A stretch of DNA of 20,877 bases from Cytidiella melzeri (lineage: Eukaryota; Basidiomycota; Agaricomycetes; Polyporales; Irpicaceae), in NCBI GenBank assembly GCA_022592445.1, contig JABYQR010000550.1, positions 1 to 20,877 on the forward strand, given 5' to 3'. Both the position numbers and the translations under genes were made by a program. The notes under the pieces were generated by a model, which ran no database searches, was not told where the DNA came from, and saw only the letters and a program-made list of their open reading frames with translations. Shown here piece by piece: positions 10,368 to 18,377 of the stretch. How positions within the stretch are numbered: the stretch's first letter is position 1; every line of letters starts with the position of its first letter.

Positions 10368-10928
10368 TGTTAAAACTATATAATATAATAATATGATATG
10401 ATATGTAGTTTCCCACGCCTTATTACAAGGACGCTTTAGGTAGCAGAGTTCCCACAGTCTTAGTATGGGAATTATGTAGCCGTATATGGAAACTCTAGTA
10501 GTAACCATCACATTAGCTGAGACGTACAGATATGGGTTGTAGTAATACTATACATATATGTACGCCTGTGTTCTAGTAGCATAGGAAATGACATGGAAAG
10601 CACATATGACTCCAGTGGATGCCTAAAGCATACATCTGAGGACAAGTACTAGCATGAGTCATTTACTCGTTATGTACGCCTCTGGTACAAGTGCTGAACC
10701 TAGTCATACAATGAGTCATGCATGAGTCATGCACTCATAGCATGAGTCATGCATGAGTCATGCACTTAGTAGTACAGTAGAATAGCTGAAGTAGACATGT
10801 ATAGTAGTCGCTTACATAAGTAGATACAGACATGTATATAAGCAGAGCTGCTGAAGCAGCAAGAATAATAAGACTCATCTTCGAAGCTTAACAGCCTCTA
10901 CCCCTCGCACACATATTCCACTTTGTTA
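10368..10928 (+). mobile_element. Solo LTR of the copia B family, nested in solo LTR E
   Basis: It matches the copia B LTR (reverse complement of 3039-4130 plus 12709-12758), beginning TGTTAAAACTATATAATA and ending ...CCACTTTGTTA. The likely target duplication is ACAAA at 10363-10367 and 10929-10933. With that choice the 3' end lacks the usual CA, whereas the copy at 3039 ends TTGTTACA. A two-base loss at the right end would explain this. The TATA box is at about 10834 (GTATATAAGC). Borders are good to a few bases. Confidence 0.87.
10655..10760 (+). promoter_or_regulatory. Cluster of five TGAGTCA motifs in the B-family LTR U3
   Basis: Perfect TGAGTCA heptamers occur at 10655, 10712, 10723, 10743 and 10754, about 75 to 180 bases upstream of the TATA box. 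TGA(G/C)TCA is the consensus for Gcn4/AP-1-type bZIP factors. The related LTR at 3039-4130 keeps three perfect copies on the opposite strand (3796, 3816, 3873). Control by a Gcn4-like activator is inferred, not shown. Confidence 0.55.
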
Positions 10929-11080
10929 ACAAATGCTAACTTGGTCTTTACTGGGCTAGACATCTGCATAAGGTTTATAGCTGGTGAGAGTATTGAGCTT
11001 CACGCCTACCACCACCACTTCGTCGTCATCCACTTCGTGTCCCTGTTTGTCACGTCGAGCCTTGTCTCCATGTCAGTCGC

Positions 11081-11502
11081 CAGTGGCATGGAGCTCAAAA
11101 CAACAGTCAGTCGTCGCCCTCTCTTCGTGCGAGGCAGAATACCTCGCCTGTACGCACGCAGCATGTCAAGTCATTTGGCTCCGTCAACTCCTTGAGGAAC
11201 TCGGGATTCCACAGTCGAGACCCACGTCACTGTTCTGTGACAACAACGGTACTATCGCCTGTACGCACGACCCACACGGCCACACCAGGATGAAGCACAT
11301 CGATATTCGAGCACACTTCATCCGGAATTGTGTCAACGAAGGGAAGGTCAATGTCACACGTGTATCAGGGAAGGAAAACATGGCCAATATATTCACCAAG
11401 TCGCTACCGCAAGTACTACACACAAGAGGAGTAGAGATGCTAGGACTACTCGCGGGTCAAGGGGGGGTGTCAGAGAGTGACCCGCCTCGAAAGACGGAGT
11501 AG
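11081..11502 (+). pseudogene. Copia A RNase H, C-terminal half
   Basis: It continues the copia RNase H after solo LTR E: WSSKQQSVVALSSCEAEY, SLFCDNNGTIACTHDP, KHIDIRAHFIR, and the family-typical ANIFTKSLP. The catalytic Glu (EAEY) and Asp (CDNN) are present. The frame does not stop before the polypurine tract. It reads through it as GQGGV and ends at 11502, 35 bases inside the 3' LTR. No stop lies in this segment. Confidence 0.9.
11454..11467 (+). promoter_or_regulatory. Polypurine tract of copia A
   Basis: The tract ends in seven G (GGTCAAGGGGGGG) immediately before the TGTCAG start of the 3' LTR. This is where plus-strand DNA synthesis would be primed. It lies within the open reading frame of the RNase H end. 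Confidence 0.8.
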
Positions 11503-11702
11503 GAAGGAGAGGCAGGAAGTCGGCGACTGTGCTATCAGCGCAATACCAAACACGGAGTATCCGCGATCACTTTACATGTGTATATATAGTCGGAACTGGC
11601 ACAGGGGCAAACCATCTGTTGCTTAACCTGTGCCAGGTACGTGCCGCATACTGTATTCAATATCATCTGTTGCTTAACCTGTGCCAGACCGTCTGATTGA
11701 CA
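11468..11702 (+). repeat. 3' LTR of copia A
   Basis: It has the same 235-bp length as the 5' LTR and differs at four positions, all in the first 100 bases. It is followed by the TSD TAATT at 11703-11707 and then the rest of the palindrome's right arm. Confidence 0.97.
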
Positions 11703-12708
11703 TAATTCCTTCAAATAAAATACTGTACATACTGAATGATGTATGTTAAACATTATTCTGAATGAATTCTACAGACCCCCAGCCTGTAGGGACCTCCACA
11801 GGCAGATATGTGCTTGGGAGCATGTCAATTTCGCCTTTTCTCACCTTTGTAGCATCTTAGAAGCATCAGAATTGGCAGCAGGGGCAATGTAATACCTTGT
11901 ACTATTGCTTTTTAGGGTGCTCTAAACGAATGGATAGGTGCGCCAAGCCCGCGCCCAATGGTTACGCGGTGGGAGGGCGCTTTGTACCTTTTGGGCGGCA
12001 GGAGGGGAGCAGTCGCACTACAATCGGCCCAGCCGCTATTCCGCCAATCGGGCACATTATTTTACGTCTATATACATGGGAAAACACTTTCAATTATGTG
12101 TGCAATTTATTGTACAAGATGATCCATGTGTGGCCACCCATCTCTATTCTCCACCATGTTCAATGCATAGCACCTTCTCCTTTGTCTCAAATAGCATTGT
12201 TTCTTCACCAATTCTTCGCATATGTATCCAGAATTAATTTAACAAAGCCACTAGACGTTAGGAACAGTACATGTATATACAGAGGGCCAGACACACCTGT
12301 GGCCACTACAGATCTGGCTACAGTGAGAGATGTATCAAGTAATTATTGAATCGGACTTCATAATCGTATTCTACACACTTGATTGCCCTATATAGCCAAA
12401 AAGAACTAAGTGAATCGAAGGGGAAGCCATGGAATTATGCTATACAGCGCTCATCGTTGTAGACAGCGAGCGCGGGAGCGGGGACGTTGCCGGAGATAAT
12501 CTGCGCATGATTGATGGGAGATGATGGTGAGTGCGAGGGCGGGAGCACGATGGGCAGGGACCGATGATCTTAGATATCTGAGTTGATTCTTGAAGGGTTT
12601 ATCAAAACGTGAAGAATGTTTGAAAGCCGCGTGTTACCATAAAGGGATGAAAAATTTCTGCCACTGGTGGCAATCGTAATAGTAATACTATTAGTTTGTA
12701 ATATATAG

Positions 12709-12758
12709 TTAAAGCGTCCTTGTAACAAGACGTGGGAAACTACATATTATATTATACA
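12709..12758 (-). repeat. First 50 bases of the copia B 3' LTR, with its polypurine tract
   Basis: On the minus strand the LTR starts TGTATAATATAATATG at 12758 and runs to the TTAAAGCG duplication where element F was inserted. The purine run GTGGGAGTGGGAAAAC (12759-12774, minus strand) lies directly upstream and fits a polypurine tract. The coding part of copia B ends at 12787. The LTR continues at 4130-3039. Confidence 0.85.
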
Positions 12759-12786
12759 GTTTTCCCACTCCCACTTAACCGTTACA

Positions 12787-13074
12787 TTAGTGAGTGTTTA
12801 GATCAATTAGACCTAATTTCCCACTGAAGTATGATTGCTTCTGAAATGCCAATGATTTTGTCATGATATCAGCAATCTGCTCTTCAGTTGGAACTGCATA
12901 TAGTTCGGCATTCTTATATCCGACAAACTCTCTAACATAATGATATCGAATGTCAATATGCTTTGAGCGTGACTCTATCTTTGGATTCTTGGTGAAATAA
13001 ATAGCACCATGATTATCACAGCATAGAATGGTAGGCTCTTGCTGTTCTAAATCCACTTCTTTGAGCACAGTGCG
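12787..13074 (-). pseudogene. Copia B RNase H, C-terminal part
   Basis: This is the minus-strand end of a Ty1/copia polyprotein: TILCCDNHGAIYFTKNP, SKHIDIRYHYVREF, and the typical EEQIADIMTKSL ending, then a stop at 12787-12789. Solo LTR G1 separates it from the preceding segment, and without G1 the frame joins cleanly at WLRT-VLKEVD. The segment itself is open and well preserved. The element is nonetheless dead because everything upstream of RNase H is missing. Confidence 0.9.
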
Positions 13075-13696
13075 TGTTAAGAACTGATACGGGAACGGCG
13101 ATGTCGCGAAGTCCGATGATGCTAATTGGGTCGGCGATTGGAGTAGGCAACAGGGGAAGCTGTAAGAGTCAATCAGCTTCAACTGAGTAAGTTGCGCCTC
13201 TCGTGAATCCTCGGTGACTCGGATTTGGACTTAGCAAGATCAAGGGTTCGGCCTCGGAGACTTGTGGTCGGCGAAGATGAAGTCAGAGGAAGAGTTTCAG
13301 AACAGAAGTCAGGCAACGACGAGTAAGACGACTTCAGCAAGTGAAGTCGAATGAGGAGGTAGGAATAGGATGGGAATCTTATTCAATATTTGAACTTAAA
13401 CTTCTACTGTACAATTGAGTCCGGTTATATAGTACTAGAAGTTGTAAGTCTGATAAGGCATACATGTATGGTACGAGACAAGAGAGGAATAGATCAGGCG
13501 AATAATCGGAGTCAGAGGAAATACAGAGAAAAGGTACAAAGGGATATCTATAACTGATGAAACCGGTGATAGCGAGCACAAGGTAAATCGGAGGAAAGTT
13601 GGTGGTGGACCGTGTGACAAGTTGAGGATGTGGCTGTGCGAGGATAAGGATGTCGGATGTCCGGTGCCGATCACGTGATCCGATCAGATCGTAATA
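13075..13696 (-). mobile_element. Solo LTR G1 (622 bp), non-canonical TA...CA ends, TSD GTGCG
   Basis: Read on the minus strand it starts TATTACGATCTG and ends TTCTTAACA. GTGCG at 13070-13074 and 13697-13701 is the target duplication. Removing the LTR restores the copia B RNase H frame, so the borders are firm. It contains a TATA box (AGTACTATATAACC) and the palindrome GATCACGTGATC near its start. It is the same family as G2 at 15318-16012. Confidence 0.92.
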
Positions 13697-13701
13697 GTGC
13701 G

Positions 13702-14040
13702 CAACCAAGTACATTGCTTGGAAGTTTCGCACAAGGCCATGTATTCTGATTCCATTGATGATAGAGCAACGGTTTTCTGCTTTTCAGAAGTCCAGGAAAT
13801 TGCTCCTTCAGCCAATAGAAATATATATCCTGTTGTCGAATGTCTATCATCTTTATTCTCAGCCCAGTCTGCAACCAAATAACCAATAATACCAGCATTA
13901 CTTGATCCATTATACTTGATCACATAGGACTGTGTTCCAAGCAAATATCTCAGTATATATTTAGCTGATTTGTAATGGTGGTCAGTTGGATTTGACATGT
14001 ACTGTGAAAGACGTATGACTGCATAAGCTTTTTGGCACAA
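13702..14040 (-). pseudogene. Copia B, RT end and RNase H start (truncated)
   Basis: The minus-strand copia sequence includes AYAVIRLSQYMSNP, SAKYILRYLLGT, VADWAENKDDRHSTTGY and TVALSSMESEYMAL, the standard RNase H blocks with the first Asp region slightly altered (LVADWA in place of SDADWA). It is cut at about 14036-14042, where it runs directly into gypsy C on the same strand with no LTR or target duplication visible. Integrase, protease, gag and most of RT are absent from the window. Confidence 0.87.
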
Positions 14041-15317
14041 CCTGTGCCTCTTGACTTGAGAATCTTCTCAACTTTGTATTCTTCTTTTCCGTTGATGATA
14101 TCTGGCGGAGGCATCTCCAGCTTTTGGCTTTCTAATTCAGGTTTGTTATACAGTACCAACTTGCTTGCATGGAATACAGAGTGTATCCTTGGTGAACGTT
14201 TGGGCCATTCCAGTCTGAATGTGACCGGCAAAAGCTTTTCAGCAATCTTGAATGGGCAATAGTACTTGGCTGACAGCTTATGTCCAGATTTTTGGTAGTC
14301 TCTCAGATCCAACATGACCTGATTGCCTTCGTTGAAGGGGACTTTCTGAACGTGCTTGTTGTAGTACCATTTCATGCGTTCAGCTGCAAGTTGTAACACC
14401 GCTTTAGCATGCTCTTGAGCTTGCAAGCGGTTTCACATGATGTCATTCATGTCAGACCTTTTCAGGTCCTTCTTGAGCGTTGGACCAGCTCTACGGTGTC
14501 TGCCATGTTCAAGGTAAAAAGGCGAGTGCTTTGTTTCCTCGTGCGCTGCATTGTTGTATGCAAACTCAGCCGAGCTGAGCAGGCTAGCCCAGTTGTCATG
14601 TAGTTGATCAACGTAACAACACAGATACTGTTTGAGCGTTTGATTAACCCGTTCAGTTTGACCATCAGTTTGTGGATGATATGCGGTAGTCATTGTAGAT
14701 TCTATTCCTAGCATTTTACACCATTCCTGGAATAAATCTGCTGCAAATTGTGGACCTCGGTCGGAAATGGTTTGCAAAGGTAACCCATGAAGGGTCCAGA
14801 CTCTCTCGTAGAGTAGAGCTGCAAGATCTTGTGCTGAGAACTTGTTCACAATAGGGAAGAAGTGCACCGTTTTAGTAAGGCAGTCTACGCCCACACAGAT
14901 AGCATTGAAGCCATCAGACTCTGTTAACTGAGTAATCAATTCAACAGTCATGATATCCCATGGTTCGGCCAGAACCGGATTAGGGATGAGTGGTCCGTAA
15001 GGTTGTTGCGGACAAGTCTTCATCTGCTGACATGTGTCACAGCCTGTCACGTATTTCTTGACAACAGTGGTAGTAGTTTCTCGAGATCAGTTCGTACGTT
15101 TTCCATCTGCCAGGATGTCCAGCAGAAGGTAGATCGTGATGCATCTGGATGATTTGGCGTCTCAGATCTATTTTCTGATCTTTGGGGATGTAGACTTTTC
15201 CACGGTATAGGAGTAATCTGTTCTCAAAATCCTATTCCTCTAGTGATTTCTTAAACTTCCTAGGACCAGAGTCAAGTAACTGCTGATAGTTCTTGGTAAC
15301 TTTGTGTTTCATGAGTG
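14041..15317 (-). pseudogene. Gypsy C integrase and start of chromodomain
   Basis: This is a Ty3/gypsy integrase on the minus strand. The zinc-binding module (MHHDLPSAGH, then GCDTCQQMK) is followed by the catalytic core, with TISDRGPQF and AYHPQTDGQTERVNQTL intact. The first catalytic Asp position (normally xDFI/xDLI) reads VELI, so Asp is replaced by Glu. An in-frame TGA lies at 14433-14435. The frame also shifts around 15050. Downstream, VFHASKLVLY and EEYKVEKIL mark the integrase end and the beginning of a chromodomain, which is cut at the junction with copia B near 14040. Confidence 0.87.
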
Positions 15318-16012
15318 TATTACGGTCCGATTGGATCACATGATCGGTACCAAACATTGGGTTTCCTTATCTCCACAGGCACACGTCTGCATGTCACATA
15401 TCACATATCCGACTATACTCCGATCCTCCTCATGCTTGACACATCACCGGTCCTATTACTTACAGCTACATATCACATCTCTGACTATACTCCGGTCCTC
15501 CTCATGCTCGACACATCACCAGTCCTATTACTTACAGCTATTCCCTTTGTTACCTTTCTCCGATTTCCCTCCGGCTCCGATTACCTCGCTTGATCACTCT
15601 TCCCTTATCTCTCAGTTTCACATGTATACTTATTGGACTTACAACTTCTAGTAGTATATAAGTAGATACAACTTGTACAGTAGAAGTTTAAGTTCGAATA
15701 TCGAATAAGATCCCCATCCTATTCCTACCTCTTCATTCGACTTCACTTGCTGAAGTCGTCTTACTCGTTGTTGCCCGACTTCTGTTCTGACACTCTTCCT
15801 CCGACTTCGTCTTCACCGACCCCGAGTCTCCGGGGCCGAACCCTTGATCTTGCTAAGTCCAAATCTGAGTCACCGAGGATTCACGAGAGGCACAACTTAC
15901 TCAGTTGAAGCCGATTGGCTCTTACAGCTCCCCCTGTCGCCTGCTCCAATCGCCGACCCAATTAGCAGCATCGGACTTTGCAACAACGCCGATCCCGTAT
16001 CAGTTCTTAACA
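15318..16012 (+). mobile_element. Solo LTR G2 (695 bp), non-canonical TA...CA ends, TSD GAGTG
   Basis: It starts TATTACGGTCCG and ends TTCTTAACA, flanked by GAGTG at 15313-15317 and 16013-16017. It is the same family as G1, in the opposite orientation. It is longer by 73 bases because a 72-bp unit is tandemly duplicated at 15397-15540. It interrupts gypsy C between RNase H and integrase. TATA-like GTAGTATATAAG lies at about 15651. Confidence 0.92.
15397..15540 (+). repeat. Two tandem copies of a 72-bp unit in solo LTR G2
   Basis: Copies are at 15397-15468 and 15469-15540, with about six mismatches. Each begins CATATCACAT and ends CTTACAGCTA. The second G copy (13075-13696) lacks this duplication, which accounts for nearly all of the length difference. 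Confidence 0.9.
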
Positions 16013-17681
16013 GAGTGCTTCCTTGACCTGTCTTAGGATTTCATCATTGTTCATGGGCAGGTCATGAGAGTTTTCAATAGCAGAGATGGCAAAAAATCGG
16101 GTTTGAGGAAACTTTTGTCCTTGTTATCGGAATTTACCCCCTCTTCATGATCTGGCCTCCTGGAAAGAGGATCTACAGTAAGCATGGTCTTTCCGGGTTT
16201 GTGCCGGAGCACAAAATTGAATTGCGTGAGGTATAACACCCATTGCGCTTGTCTCTGAGTCAGCTTCTGAGCATTTTCTGGAATATGTCAGGTTTTGGTG
16301 ATCCGACCATATTTCTATGGTAATCAGATGTCCCTCCAGATGTTGACAATACTCTTCCAGGGCGCAGAAAATAGCCAACAACTCTTTATTGTATACTCAT
16401 AGTTACGTTCATGGACGTTGAGTGATTTAGAGTAGAAGGCTACTGGATGCCACAGCTTGTCAGCTGGGTCCATTTGAGATAATACCACTCCTGTAGCAAA
16501 GTTGCTAGCGCCTTTTTAAGACAGAAAGGGTTTGCATCATCTGGTATCCTCAGAATGGGTGCTGACGTAAAAGCCTTTTTCAGACTTTGGAAGGTCTGCT
16601 CCTGAGCATCTTTCCAGATCCAGGATTGGTCCTTCTTTGTCAGAATAGTGAGCGGTTTCGCATGTTTAGCAAATTCCTTGATGAAACGCCAATGGAAGTT
16701 GGGGAAGCCTGAGAAGGCTTGGACTTGCTTAACCTTTTCAGGTCGCAGCCACTCAGTAACTCCGGCTAGTTTGGCTGGATCCATCTCGATGTGTTCATGA
16801 GAAAGGATCATGCCTAGGTACTCAATGTGATATTTTTTAAAAGCATTTTTCTGGTTTGGCAAAATCGTTCTTGTGTAGGCGCTTGAGCACTTCCTGTGTG
16901 ACAAACTGTGTTCCTTCTTGTCTTCTGTGAAGATGAGGATGCTGTGGAGATACACCATAACATGTCCTTCCAAAATCAAATCACTCAGAATTTCATTCAT
17001 CATGACTTGGAATGTTGCAGGTGCGTTGCTGAAACCAAGATACATTACCTTGGCTTCAAAAAGGCCACAGTGTGTGATGAACACTGTCTTCCATTTGTCA
17101 CCCTTTCGGATGCAAGATTTTTTGTAACCCCATCCAAGATCACTCTTTGAGAAGACCTTAGCCTTGCTTAACAAATTGATTAAATCATTGATGCGAGGTA
17201 TGGGGTACCAACCTTTCACCGTGATGTTGTTCAGTTTTCAGTAGTCTTGCACAAGGTGCAACAAGCCATCTTTCTCCTTGACAAAGAACACCGGTGCTGC
17301 AATTGGACTCTTTGATTTGCAGATGTAACCTTTTTGGAGTTCCTCTTCAATCCATTGATCTAGAGAATTCTTTTCCATTGGAGACAGTGGGTATAGTTTA
17401 GCCGCTTTGGGAAAGGAGGCACCTTCCTCAAATTCAATCGCGTGATCGTACGGTTTGCGTAACGGCATGCGTTCTGACTTTTTCTTTGGAAAGACGTCAA
17501 CCAATTCCCATAGATGTTTTGGTACTAATGGCTTCCAATTGACTGATTCCTGTTCGTCAAAGCTGTCTTCAAAGCCCTCATCTTCCTTTCCAGAAAGTTC
17601 AGCAATTATTTCTGCTATTTCTGGGTCTGCTGGATTGTCTAAGTCAATCCAGTGGATGTGAGGGTTGTCTGGGTTGTGTCA
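16013..17681 (-). pseudogene. Gypsy C reverse transcriptase and RNase H (heavily broken)
   Basis: On the minus strand: a linker (WKPLVPKHLWELVDVFPKKK), then RT with SPIAAPVFFVKEKDG, the conserved DY(R)KLN block with a TGA at 17238-17240 replacing Arg, SKSDLGWGY (first catalytic Asp) and GLFEAKVMYLGFSNAPATFQ. The YLDD active site reads YLHS, so both Asp are gone. About 24 codons after it, near 16850-16915, are frameshifted by compensating indels (the correct reading includes FVTQEVLKRLHKNDFAKP). RNase H follows (LAIFCALEEYCQHLEG, FNFVLRHKPGKT) with further frameshifts near 16240-16300. The protease end may begin at HNPDNPHIHW. Sequence upstream is replaced by the LTR of element D. Confidence 0.87.
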
Positions 17682-18368
17682 CAGATTTTCAATGTTTCTA
17701 CAAGACTTGCCTTACCAGGCAACGGTATTATTGGGAATATTTAAGCGCTTGTCAAGCGCTTATCCAGCGCTTATCCGGCGTCTATTTAGGCGCTTATCTG
17801 GCGCTTATCTGGCGCTTATCAGGCGCCTATTCCGGCGCTTATTCTCAGTGCCTATCAATTGATGCGCTGATGCGCCTCCTGTCTCTGATGCGCTGATGCG
17901 CTCCTTTCCTTATATGTGTATCACATGATAGAACTCTCTGGAACCTTGTGGAACTTGCTGGAACTATGATGTCATAGTATAGAACATTCCATTAGATGAT
18001 GTCATAGTTCTTAGAACCTTCTGGAAAAGTCTAGCCTTGTCTTAGAACAAGCTAGAACAAGTCTAGCCTTGGAGCTGGGTCATGGGGTCAGGTCATGAGG
18101 ACAATTGCTATTGGTTGATTATTGAAGTGGCACCACTAGGGCATAGGGCATGCTTAGTAAGGTAGATTACTTCGCTTACTCATGTAGGTATTAGGGGTCT
18201 TAGGGTAGTACCTGGGGTCCTCCCCTTCATGTATATATAGAGGCACTCCTGAGGGCATATCCCCTCAGTCTTATTCACTCTGTTGATAAAGGACTACCTT
18301 GTACTCTCCAGTACTTCGCTCACCACACCTCTTACACTCTATCTCACTCTACCCCTTCAAGTTTAACA
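17677..18368 (+). repeat. Probable 5' LTR of retrotransposon D
   Basis: Gypsy C similarity stops around 17680, and a non-coding segment with LTR features follows: a tandem-repeat array, further direct repeats (two GATGCGCTGATGCGC blocks at 17871-17901; two ATGATGTCATAG blocks near 17966 and 17998), and a TATA box at 18231-18240 (GTATATATAG). A canonical end TTTAACA falls at 18368. A TGTCACAG start at 17677 is possible, as is TGTTTCTAC at about 17693. The matching 3' LTR is outside the window, so both borders are provisional. Confidence 0.55.
17741..17853 (+). repeat. GCGCTTATC tandem array in the element D LTR
   Basis: About nine to ten imperfect copies of an 11-13 bp unit (consensus GGCGCTTATCT) follow each other. 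Most contain the self-complementary core AGCGCT or GGCGCC. The array lies in the U3-like part, about 400 bases upstream of the TATA box. There are no CRISPR-style spacers. Confidence 0.85.
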
Positions 18369-18377
18369 ACCTATCTG

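Larger units (their letters stand above)
9752..11075 (+). mobile_element. Solo LTR E inside copia A RNase H, TSD GTCGC
   Basis: It starts TGTCATGG and ends CCATGTCA. It is flanked by GTCGC at 9747-9751 and 11076-11080. Excising it with one TSD copy rejoins the copia RNase H reading frame exactly (HQS then PVAWSSKQQ), which confirms both borders. Without the nested B-family LTR it is about 760 bp. A TATA box lies at about 10260 (GTCTATATATACTG). The block CTTGGTCTTTACTGGGCTAG occurs twice, at about 10309 and 10940, on either side of the nested LTR. This looks like an older imperfect duplication within this LTR. No coding remnant is seen. Confidence 0.93.
5241..11702 (+). mobile_element. Copia A: full-length Ty1/copia LTR retrotransposon (6462 bp, degenerate), TSD TAATT
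   Basis: The element has two 235-bp LTRs, a primer-binding site, Gag-protease-integrase-RT-RNase H in copia order, and a polypurine tract. It is flanked by TAATT at 5236-5240 and 11703-11707. The LTRs differ at four positions (98.3% identity). The coding part is damaged by a frameshift near 7264-7270, in-frame stops at 7529-7531 (TGA) and 9049-9051 (TAG), a further frame change near 8310-8390, and a nested solo LTR at 9752-11075. It cannot move on its own as it stands. Confidence 0.97.
5207..12505 (+). repeat. Right arm of the palindrome, split by copia A
   Basis: The right arm is the segment 5207-5240 joined to 11708-12505. The gap is exactly copia A plus one copy of its 5-bp target duplication TAATT. 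The same 150-codon ORF found in the left arm appears at 11897-12349 with an identical translation. Because the copia insertion sits in only one arm and has its own TSD, the palindrome existed before the copia arrived. Outside this arm, 12506-12708 forms the unpaired right end of element F. Confidence 0.93.
4131..12708. mobile_element. Element F: foldback-like DNA transposon with 8-bp TSD, carrying a giant palindrome and a nested copia
   Basis: The element is bounded by identical 8-bp copies of TTAAAGCG (4123-4130 and 12709-12716). Removing everything between them restores a continuous copia B LTR. The ends form a degenerate terminal inverted repeat: the left end, from 4131, and the reverse complement of the right end share CTA, CAAAC and a TAATACTATTGCG-like core. 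About 17 of 24 aligned positions match after CAAAC. The left end repeats AGCAAACGAA at about 4138 and 4210. The right end has a hairpin TAATAGT/ACTATTA at 12677-12693. Without the nested copia it is about 2.1 kb and encodes no recognisable transposase. An 8-bp TSD is typical of hAT elements, so a non-autonomous hAT-like identity is inferred. The short-TIR match is weak, so a different superfamily is possible. Confidence 0.75.

Noticed and set aside
9752..11075. Long intron within the copia A RNase H
   Set aside because: The exact GTCGC duplication, the TG...CA ends and a nested LTR identify a solo LTR insertion.
4302..12505. The palindrome as an assembly artefact
   Set aside because: Only one arm carries the copia with its 5-bp duplication, the arms differ at several bases, and the outer 8-bp duplication matches an interrupted LTR. 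Long reads would settle it.
14032..14262. Plus-strand ORFs opposite gypsy C
   Set aside because: These are reverse-frame shadows of the gypsy C integrase with no supporting motif.
17741..17853. CRISPR-like repeat array
   Set aside because: Units are contiguous 11-13 bp with no unique spacers, and the sequence is fungal.
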